Positions 55,444-64,000 of a stretch of 64,000 bases of DNA are shown here, piece by piece. Source of the DNA: Ahaetulla prasina (lineage: Eukaryota; Chordata; Lepidosauria; Squamata; Colubridae); assembly GCF_028640845.1 (NCBI RefSeq), contig NC_080541.1:34749935-34813934 (forward strand), in the 5' to 3' direction. A model generated the notes under the pieces. The model had not been told where the DNA came from. It ran no database searches and saw only the letters and a program-made list of their open reading frames with translations. Position numbers and translations under genes: made by a program. How positions within the stretch are numbered: position 1 is the stretch's first letter; the number at the start of each line of letters is the position of its first letter.

Positions 55444-56079
55444 GCTTATGACCACAATTGTGCCCCAAATTTTGGTTGCTAAGCAAGTTTCACCACATTT
55501 TACAAGTTGGCCACACCACCCTGTCACATGACCACCAAGCCACGCCCACCAAGCCACGCCCACAGAACCGGTAGCAAAATAAATTAGATTTCACCCCTGA
55601 TTCCAAGTATTGGTTATCACCTTTAAAGCCCTATGGGGCACAGAGCCAGGATACATTCGGTACTGCCTCTCCCTGAAGATAGCTGTTCTTCCTACCAGTT
55701 TAAATGGGATGAGTGTGCTCCAAGTCCCCTCCCTTAAAAGTTGCCATCTGATGAAGCCTTAGAAATGTGTTTTCTCAGTGGCTGCCTCAGTATTTTGAAA
55801 CAACCTCTCACCAAAGTTCAGGGGGACCCCTTAGCCTTCCAGACAGCTGTGAAGACCTGGCTCTTTCCCCAAGGATTGCACTGAGATGGGGAGAGGGAGA
55901 AGGTGTTGAGCTGTCAGGATGTTTGGTCTGGCAACTGGGGACAGGGGTGTGTTTCTAATCTATGTTTTATGGATTGTTGTGAGCCAGCTAAGTTATCATA
56001 TGAGATGGGCAGCCATATTAGTCAATTAATTAATTAATTAATTAATTAAACACATAAATAAGCTGTATATAGCCGAGAT

Positions 56080-56216
56080 CAGTGGTGGGATTCAAGTAAT
56101 TTAACAACCGGTTCTCTGCCCTAATGATTTCTTCCAACAACCAGTTTGCCAAACTGTTCAGAAAATTAATAACCGGTTCTTCCGAAGTGGTACGAACTGG
56201 CTGAATCCCACCACTG
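56080..56216. mobile_element. hAT-like MITE (CAGTGGTGGGATTCA family), inverted
   Basis: 137 bp, reverse orientation relative to 30284. Termini are CAGTGGTGGGATTCAAG and GGCTGAATCCCACCACTG. The flanks gccgagat (56072-56079) and gctgagat (56217-56224) are an 8-bp duplication with one mismatch. Confidence 0.95.
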
Positions 56217-56224
56217 GCTGAGAT

Positions 56225-58836
56225 TAAGAGCAGTATTTGGCTTTGAAAAGGTGTTTGCTTATATTAACAGCACTATGGTTTTAACAACATCCTATATAGG
56301 ATGTTGAGTCTATATGACTCAGAGTCACTGAGATTCCTACCCCAGGAAGATCAGAAAGAGCTGGTATCTTCAAGGTCGACAGCAAGGCCAACAGTGTTGT
56401 CATGATTCACATCTATTTTGTAACTTTAACTTGCTGATTTCCAGATTATTATTTATTTTGTATGGGTACCTTATTGATATGACTAACATATTATTTACAG
56501 TTAGATGAAAGGTGTAAATCCTTGCCGCCATTTATTCTTTATACTCTGTGTGCCTTGAGTTCTGTCCCCTCGTTTGTGGAAGGGAGATGAGGATGTGGAT
56601 ATCGATTATGTGGGATAATCGAAATAACAACAAAAATGTTTTTCAACTCTTTATTTTTGGGAGTACCCTAGACTGTATAAAAAGTGAGGCTTAAGCATTG
56701 TAGAAATATCCTATGGTCAAACAATGAACACAAGAAATGGGTATTGTGCTCACAAAGCATAGTTTTTTATTTTTTGTAGTATATTTCTAATATATGAGCA
56801 TTCATCTATTTCTGAATTGTTAACTCTATTTTGTAGCTCAGTATATCTATCATCGAGCAAACCGTAACCCCCATTGCCTCGTATTATGCTTCTCCATAAA
56901 GAAAAAAGAAAAACTCCCCCAGCCTTCCAAATACCACTATCAGTGGAAGCCCTATGTAAGCCTTGACCTTGACGAGAGAAGGGAGGTTGATAATAGTTGT
57001 GAAACTGGAACCCCACCGCTATGTGCCGAGATATAGGGCAAGGCCTATAATGACTATCTCGGTGCACAGCATGCAAAGCTGTTGCCACCAGGGCCCCCGC
57101 ACCTGCTTCTCTTGCTGTTGTAAGCACATTGTCAAGCACATTATCTGAGAAAGAGAATCCATGGATAGATTCTTTCCTGTACATATATTTATTTGTGTAA
57201 GGTGCACGAGGTAACCATCTTTTATTTTACTCAGTTGAAGGAAGTGGCTGATGCTTGATTTTTTTAATACTAATTTTACTGGCTCCACAATGACATGTTC
57301 TCTGCATGCTACTGTCTGATCTTTATTTAACATTTATTTAATTGGGCCTGCTGAAAAACCCAAGGCAACAAAATCATCTATTTGTTTCTAGCCGTATAGC
57401 TTATAGAACGCAAATTTGTTTTCGAAGACACACAGACGTAGATATTCAGGGTTGTTTTACTTGAGTATCACAGTATCATATTGCAAACTATTGACGTTAC
57501 TTGTTTGGTGAAATGTCACCTACTGGGAAGAATGTTAGAAGTTGAATTCTAATGTCTAGATTTTGATTATTTTTTTTTTGAAGAACAGTCTCAGATTGTA
57601 TCCTGAAGGTTGCCAATTAAACCTAAGTCATGTGAGCAACTCAATCATGTCCTTTTTACTCAGACTGGATTTTTACATACACTGGGGGATGAATTTGTGA
57701 TTCAGTCTACAAGATAAACCTCTTCAAACTTTGGAAAACTTCTTTCTGCAAAACAGAAATATGAGACTGAAGAAAAGGATCTTGTGGCTATTGCAACAGT
57801 TATAAGTATTGTGACATTTTGAAGGACTTAGACATTTGTCACTTAACTGTCCATTTTTTTTTAAAAAAGGAGGAATTCCTGTCCTTAAATATAGTGTTCT
57901 ATGATCTCTAAAGGTAATCCATAAATAAAAAACAAAGATGATCATTTCATAGTTTGTAGTTGCACCTCTTTGAGTAAGGCTTTCCCGAGTCTCCAGATCA
58001 CACATTTTGCAGCTGTTTTGCACTTGTGGGACACAGGAAATCATGGATTTATCCATGTTTCAAGAAGCTTATTTGATGATAGTTATTGAGTCAGTACCAT
58101 GAAATATGTATAAAACGTATTTTGTATTCAGGCTGTGAATCAACTGCCCTTGTGGACATTTTTTTGACCTCAGCTTGAAATTGGGAAATCTGTGTTGTGT
58201 TATTAATGTGCTGTCTAAGAACTGCAACAATGCAACTGGCAGTAAGATAATGCTTATTAACCACTCAACTAGGAAGTCTTCCTTGAACTTCTTGCCAAAG
58301 ATTTGACACAGAGATAATTATATGAGTCCAAGTATTCCCCTGCATGAATAGTTGATAGAAAATGGAATTTAAAATCACAAAACATTTCATTTTATTTAAT
58401 TGTTATGTTTTTAGACATTATTGCTTCAGGAAGATCTGGGGAGTTCAGGGGAAAAAGGCCTTATATTTTGAAACACCTAGGTTCTTGTTAATTTGCAGAA
58501 TTTAAAAAATGATCCACAACTTTACTGCAGCAATTGACATACAAATAAATATCACTTGGTAGCTATTATGACCCCTTTTAATTAGAGTCTGTATTCTTGA
58601 TTTCTTTTAGATTGAACTCACAACAATGCATTTCAAAACAGAAAAAAAAAAACACCACAGTTTTTCAAAAATGAAGAAAAACTTGAACTCAGTCCTTGAC
58701 TCTCATTGAAATCAATTCAAGTTCACATTGACAAATACATTCTCTGAAAGTTATGACATTTCAGTGTGATAAACATTACTAAACATTGGAGCGGCAGAAT
58801 CAATGTTATTGCTAATCATATTTTCAAGGGTTTGCT
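56225..58836. other. Intergenic, nothing recognised
   Basis: Minus-strand frames at 56750-57333 and 57724-58056 contain no family motifs, and I do not call genes. AT-rich. Confidence 0.4.
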
Positions 58837-59007
58837 TAGCAGTGAAATCCGGCCGAATCTATCCAGCTCGCACAAACTGATAGCCCCGGCAGCAGGAGGT
58901 TCCGCCCACCCACTCACCGGGAGATCATTATGTCCTCTACGCATGTGCAGAAGAGGCAGGCATCTCATATTCCCGAACTGATAGCGAAGGTAAGTGCATT
59001 TCACTGC
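58837..59007 (+). mobile_element. hAT-like MITE (CAGxGGTGAAAT family)
   Basis: Inverted termini are AGCAGTGAAATCC and GCATTTCACTGCT. The flanking nonamer gggtttgct occurs at 58828-58836 and 59008-59016. That is one base longer than usual for hAT, so the exact element edge is uncertain. The interior has GTGCAGAAGAGGC and GAACTGATAGCGAAGG. Confidence 0.85.
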
Positions 59008-59134
59008 TGGGTTTGCTGTATTAGGATATGTACATTTTGATAGTTTTGTTATTAAATACTGTATCATGTACATATTTATTTTCATTTTGAAGGGAAAGCC
59101 TGATCTTTTATAAAGTTCTCATAATATAATATAA

Positions 59135-59175
59135 TAGCAATAGCATTTAGCGTTATATGCTGCTTTATAGTCCTT
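59135..59175 (-). mobile_element. SINE 3' tail fragment
   Basis: The minus strand reads ATAACGCTAAATGCTATTGC, the tail of the SINE at 18210. The rest of the SINE is missing. Confidence 0.7.
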
Positions 59176-60810
59176 TATCCCCACTCCCAGCCCCCAGAGC
59201 GAGTCCAGCAAGATACTGTGGCTGGTGATATGAAAACATACAGAAGGGCCAAGATGAACACACCACCCCATGCCAAAGTCATCCACAAATGCAACAAATA
59301 CTGTCTCAGAATTATAGCTGGTCTGAATTCTGAAAAGGATTCCACATAATCTTTTTCACCCAAGGTCCTTTGTAGCTGGAAACTGACCATCCTCTCAACA
59401 ATCTTCCCTAAAAAGGGAAGGTTGGAGACTGAATAGAAGTAATATTTACCACCGCTTGGAACTCAACACATGCTACCTCCTGAAAGGCCTTAATCAGCCA
59501 GGAGCAGCATGGATCCAGAATCTTTTATTTGAAGGTAAAACCAGTCATAATTAATATTAATAAAGTAAAACAAGGGAGCAGCAAAGACCTTAAGTTATGT
59601 GCCGATAATACCAATTAGTATTTATTATAGACTGAGCAGGCTCACACGTTACAGATTATAGTACTTGAACGTCATAAAGTCGAACAGCCTTCTTTGTATA
59701 AGAATTTAGGCTGAAACATCCATGATAGATGATTGGCCAAGCTTTGCTTCAACACATTCAACACATTCATCTTAACATTCCCTACTGTCTACTCTATTTC
59801 TATTATTTCTAAGCATGCATCAATATAGATAAATTAGCATAAGCTGATTATATGCAAATCTGTGTCCTACATTTTGGTGGTGCATTTTCATTTTTTTCGT
59901 CCACTCCACTCCCAATTTTTTTTATTACATTTCAGTTACTTATAAGACTTTTCTCACATTCTTTCATAAGCCAATGAGGGGGGGAGAGATAATAAATGTC
60001 ACTCAGAGAACAATAAATAAATTTTGCACTTTCAAATTCAAATTCATTCCAATGGGAGACTTTTAAGAACATGGTTTGCTTTCTTATTTATATGACTGTA
60101 CCTTAAAATACTTAGCTTCTGAATCATTTCCTAAATAAGAGAGTGTGCATTCTATATTAGTAAAGTCAGAGTTACATGACAAGACAATGCAGAATTATGA
60201 AGTCCTTGTTTTTATTGGCTTTTTGTTTCTTTTATTCATTTACCACCAGGAGATGAGACCAAGCCTGCCTGAAGATCTGACAACTCTAAGTAATATACAG
60301 TAACTTAATGAATGACAGTGAACTCCTGCAAAATCAATAAGTTCAGTACCGTTACATCTTCCATACATCTTCCATCCATTAAGAAGCATCATCCTACTGG
60401 CAGCAAACCTAGAATGAGTATCTTTGAATATTAACATTTCTTAAGAAAATAATTCACAACTTATAGGACTGAATTACAGTAGAAAAGTTAGACCAATCTC
60501 ACGGGCTAAGCCTCATGCTCATCTATGATCTGAGGCAGAATATTTTAAGAAAAAAAATTTAGTTGCAAATGTATCTATCTTCATTATGTTCCCATTCAAG
60601 AAGCTCTCACCTGAGTTATTAGCATCTGATATTTCCATTGTTGTTATAAAGGAATTTTCTACCAATATAAAAAGCAAGAGTGACATTTCTTCTCCTTTCC
60701 TGATAGTCATTCAGACATTCTGCATCCATTGCTTTTTATACTATACAAACTGAACTTTTAACAAAAACGAATGCTATATTGTTACTATAACACCTATTGT
60801 GAGTCTTGAG
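59176..60810. other. Intergenic, nothing recognised
   Basis: AT-rich DNA without supported features. 59176-59520 has L2-like texture (reverse orientation) but no clear match. Confidence 0.35.
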
Positions 60811-63340
60811 TTATTATTATTATTTTATTATTATTTATTAGATTTTTATACCGCCCTTCTCCCGAAGGACTCAGGGCGGTTCACAGCCATAATAAAAATA
60901 GACAATATACAAATAAAACAAAGATTAAAAAACTTATTATATATCGGCTAAAATTTAAAAACAATATACTATTAAAATTAAACTCTCTAAAACTTATAAA
61001 ATTAAAAATTACAAAGCCAGTCCCACGCGAATAAACAGATAGGTCTTCAGCTCGCAGCGGAAGGTCTGAAGGTCAGGCAGTTGACGTAGTCCAGGGGGAA
61101 GTTCGTTCCAGAGGGTAGGAGCCCCCACAGAGAAGGACCTTCCCCTGGGGGCCGCCAGCCGACATTGCTTGGCGGACGGCACCCTGAGAAGCCCCTCTCT
61201 GTGTGAGCGTATGGGTCGGTGGGAGGTATTCGGTAGCAGAAGGCGGTCCCGTAAGTACCCTGGCCCTAAGCCATGGAGCGCTTTAAAGGTAGTAACCAAC
61301 ACCTTGAAGTGCACCCGAGAGACCACAGGCAGCCAGTGCAGTCTGCACAGGAGTGCTGTTACATGGGAGCCACGTGTGGCTCCCTCTATCACCCGCGCAG
61401 CCGCATTCTGAACTAACTGCAGCCTCCGGGTGCTCTTCAAGGGGAGCCCCATGTAGAGAGCATTGCAATAATCCAGGCGGGAGGTAACAAGAGTGTGAGT
61501 GACCGTGCATAGGGCATCCCGGTCAAGGAAGGGGCGCAACTGGCGAATTAGGCGAACCTGATGAAAAGCTCTCCTGGAGACGGCCGTCAAGTGATCTTCA
61601 AACAACAGCCGTTCATCCAGGAGAACGCCCAAGTTGCGCACCCTTTCCTTTGGGGCCAATGTTTCGCCCCCAACAGTCAGCTGCAACTGCAGCTGGCTGT
61701 ACCGGGGTGCCGACATCCACAGCCACTCCATCTTGGAGGGATTGAGCTTGAGCCTGTTTCTCCCCATCCAGACCCGTACAGCTTCCAGAAACTGGGACAG
61801 CACTTCGATAGCTTCGTTGGGGTGGCCTGGGGTGGAAAAGTACAGCTGCGTGTCGTCAGCGTACAGTTGGTACCTCACCCCAAAACCACTGATGATCTCA
61901 CCCAGCGGCTTCATATAGATGTTGAACAGGAGAGGCGAGAGAATCGACCCCTGTGGCACCCCACAAGTGAGGCGCCTCGCTATCGATCTCAGCCCCCCTG
62001 TCAACACCGTCTGCGACCGTTCAGAGAGATAGGAGGAGAACCACCGATAAATGGTGCCTCCCACTCCCAAACCCTCCAACCGGTGCAGCAAGATACCATG
62101 GTCGATGGTATCAAAAGCCGCTGAGAGATCTAATAGGACTAGGGCAGAGGAGCAACCCCTGTCCCTGGCCCTCCAGAGATCATCCACCAACGCGACCAAA
62201 GCCGTCTCCGTGCTATATCCGGGTCAGAAGCCGGACTAGAACGGGTCTAGATAGACAGCTTAATCCAGGTATTGGGGTAGTTGACGTGCCACCACACTCT
62301 CAACAACCTTCGCAACAAAGCAAAGGTTGGAGACCGGACGGTAATTTCCCAAAACAGCTGGGTCCAAGGAAGGCTTCTTGAGGAGGGGCCTCACCACCAC
62401 CTCTTTCAAGGCGGCAGGGAAAACCCCTTCCAACAGAGAAGCATTGATAATCCCCCAGAGCCAGCCTCGTGTCACCTCCTGTGTGGCCAGCACCAACCAG
62501 GAGGGGCACGGGTCCAGTAAACATGTGGTGGCATGTAACCTCCCCAACAACTTGTCCACGTCCTCGAGAGCCACAGGGTCAAATTCATCCCAAACAATCT
62601 CGACAAGACGAGTCTCCGCCCTCTCACCTGGATCATCCCAATTTTGATCCAGACCATCCCGAAGCTGAACGATTTTATCGTATAGATAACCACTAAACTC
62701 CTTGGCACTTCCCTGTAAGGGGTCATCCCACACCGCCTGATGAAGGAGAGCGGATCACCCGAAACAGGGCGGCCAGGAGGTTATCTGCCGACGCAATGAG
62801 GGAGGAAGCATAGGAACGCTTCGCTTCCCTCAGTGCCACTAGGTAAGTCTTAGAATAAGACTTAACTAGTGTCCGGTCAGCTTCGGAACGGCTGGATCTC
62901 CAGGCACTCTCTAGGCGTCTTCTCCGGCGTTTCATCTCCCTCAGCTCCTCGGAGAACCAAGGGGCTGGTTGAGATCTACGCCGGGTCAGAGACCGCAAAG
63001 GCACGACGCGGTCTAAAGCCCCAGCCGCGGCCTGTTCCCAGGCCGCAACTAGTTCTTCAGCTGTGCCGTGGGCCAGATCCTCACGGAATGGCCCAAGCTC
63101 CGTCAGGAACCTCTCTGGGTCCATCAGGCGCCTGGGACGGAACCACTGTATTGGTTCCATCTCCCTGCAGTGCTGGGTAGTGGTCCGAAAGTCCAAGCGA
63201 AGGAGATAATGATCTGACCATGACAAAGGCTCTGTTACTAAATCTCCTAACTCCAGATCATTTAACCACTGTCCAGAGATATAAATCATGTCCAGCGTGC
63301 CTCCCCCAATGTGCGTAGGGCCATCAACTAAGTTAATTTC
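60811..63340 (-). mobile_element. L2-type LINE, 5'-truncated, well preserved
   Basis: Read on the minus strand: the C-terminal half of the endonuclease, the linker, full RT, C-terminus and 3' UTR. The 3' end is the CGCCCTGAGTCC...GGGCGGTATAAAAAT motif and an AAT-type tail (60811-60842). The 5' truncation is near 63340 within the endonuclease, where an AAGTTAATTTCA-type segment repeats three times. It is GC-rich compared with the flanks and is the least decayed LINE in the window. Confidence 0.92.
61009..63340 (-). pseudogene. L2 ORF2 (endonuclease C-terminus, RT), disabled
   Basis: The frame begins in the endonuclease at DGPTHIGGGTLDMIYISGQW and SWSDHYLLRLD. A basic linker (RRRSQPAPWFSEELREMK) follows, then one frameshift near 62725-62735. 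The next frame has YLYDKIVQLRDGLDQ, VVVRPLLKKPSLDP, NYRPVSNLCF and VARQLPQYLD. Three stops follow (62260-62262, 62236-62238, 62224-62226). The frame then stays open through GYSTETALVALVDDLW, motif A LDLSAAFDTIDHG, motif B GVPQGSILSPLLFNIY, the intact catalytic YADDTQLYF and the C-terminal LWNELPPGLRQLPDLQTF, ending LFIRVGLAL at its natural stop. Confidence 0.92.
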
Positions 63341-64000
63341 ATCAAACATCAAAGTTAACATCAAAGTTAATTTCACATCTACTTTGGCTCTGGTTTCTGG
63401 AACTGACTTACATGAACAGTGATATAGATAAACTATTTATACTCTAATGGGAGCAATTTAAATTGTTCTTGTGAGACAGACCACCCACCTATGCTGGTGA
63501 ATTCCAGAAGGGTCTCTGAATTCCTTCATCTACATTGCTGTTGGCTTTGACCATGCTGTCGGGATTTCTAGAAGCTGAATTCTTAAAGTATAGGTACAAC
63601 GTGACAATTATTGTTTACCTGTCATAGTAAGCCATGGTTTATTGAATTATAGTTTGTTGAAAAAATCATATCTGGCTGGGTTACATATCATACTAAGGGA
63701 AACTATCTCATGGCACAGCAAAATATATAAATTCAGCCTTAATCAAGGAAAATGTTTATCTTCATTATTTAAATACTGAAATATTCTGATACCCGATTAA
63801 TAAGCATAGTAATCATTAACCACAAATTAGCAAAACCGAGTAAAAGATCATTATGAAGTCTTCTAATATCATTTTTTGTAGATTAAAACCAGTAGAATGA
63901 ATTAAAAATAATAAATATGTAAAGTGCCACATGAATGTTTTCCACAATTTAGATGAAATACCTATTCTGTAAATTAAAATATTCACTGAGTGTAGATCAT
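63341..64000. other. Intergenic, nothing recognised
   Basis: AT-rich, with no supported feature to the window edge. Confidence 0.4.

Larger units (their letters stand above)
54340..55599 (+). mobile_element. 1260-bp hAT-like element carrying CTG/CCG tract
   Basis: Termini are CAGTGGTGAAATGCTACCGG and AGATTTCACCCCTG. The exact 8-bp duplication is attccaag (54332-54339, 55600-55607). Near the left end are GGTAGCAGAGATTGG-type motifs and near the right end GAACCGGTAGCAAAAT, like other families here. The interior holds about three 95-100-bp GC-rich tandem units (54815-55045) around GCGCAGTTCCGGGATGG, then the CTG/CCG tract, a TG run, GA-rich DNA and a GGAA array. Long Ser-, Gln-, Ala- and Leu-runs in the frames are translation artefacts of these repeats. 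It has no transposase. Confidence 0.92.
53990..56050 (+). mobile_element. L2 LINE remnant split by a hAT element
   Basis: Before the insertion, broken frames match the L2 RT C-terminal half (YCNMLYARPSG, KLQLVQNPAACT). After 55608 the L2 continues with VITFKALWGTEPGYI, RRNVFSVAASVF-like residues and the end motif TGAGATGGGCAGCCATAT, followed by TTAA repeats (56024-56049). Removing 54340-55599 and one attccaag copy rejoins the L2 without other loss. Confidence 0.78.

Noticed and set aside
54634..55563. Long reading frames on both strands with poly-Ser, poly-Gln, poly-Ala and poly-Leu runs
   Set aside because: They are open only because CTG/CCG, TG and GGAA arrays lack stops in all frames. They lie inside a non-autonomous hAT element.
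56750..58056. Minus-strand frames of 104-144 codons
   Set aside because: No motif, no neighbouring exon signals, and composition typical of chance frames in this DNA.

Overview
This window looks like intergenic or deep intronic DNA from a squamate reptile, most likely a snake. The background is AT-rich and non-coding, with no bacterial-style gene organisation. It holds three copies of a CR1/L3-type LINE whose 3' end runs straight into an ATTCT/AGAAT or related microsatellite, a signature described for the Snake1 CR1 elements of snakes. It also holds L2-type LINEs, tRNA-derived reptile SINEs, Ty3/gypsy pieces, many short hAT-like elements with 8-bp target duplications, and abundant microsatellites. 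I recognise no intact host protein-coding gene. The only host-like coding trace is a 61-codon segment at 6002-6187 on the minus strand that I cannot name.

Layout. 1-1487 is AT-rich and featureless. 1488-4331 is an L2-type LINE with a GC-rich 5' part, an ORF1 remnant and an in-frame endonuclease/RT-tail fusion. 4.7-9.5 kb holds LINE, SINE and hAT fragments. 9620-10235 is a minus-strand solo LTR. 12.3-18.5 kb holds hAT elements (one nested in another), a 5S rRNA-like segment, an L2 remnant and a Tigger-like fragment. 19.7-23 kb holds two SINEs, a minus-strand CR1 and a recent tandem duplication with an expanded TA tract.

27.5-33.1 kb is a nest: a decayed minus-strand Ty3/gypsy element (gag, protease, RT start, integrase) broken by a plus-strand LTR, hAT elements, a SINE and a Tigger-like element, with two more TA-target elements next to it. 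34.5-36.7 kb holds a zinc-finger LINE tail and the best CR1 copy. 39-45.4 kb holds a Rex1/L3-like RT fragment, hAT copies and microsatellites. 45.4-50.1 kb is mostly unique. 50.1-56.2 kb holds paralogous L2 fragments, a hairpin MITE with a natural empty site, and an L2 split by a 1260-bp hAT element that carries a long CTG/CCG tract. 60811-63340 is a minus-strand L2 LINE that is open apart from three clustered nonsense codons and one frameshift.

How the parts interact. The SINEs end in nearly the same motif as the L2 LINEs, which suggests L2 machinery moved them. The short hAT-like families differ at their tips but share a subterminal AACCGGT-type motif, which suggests related transposases moved them. 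The most interesting single signal is in the L2 ORF1 remnant (2489-2650). It carries Y-x4-L-L and, 31 residues after the Tyr, WDPERWHA. This is the same order and spacing as the eIF4E-binding region of the translational repressor 4E-T.
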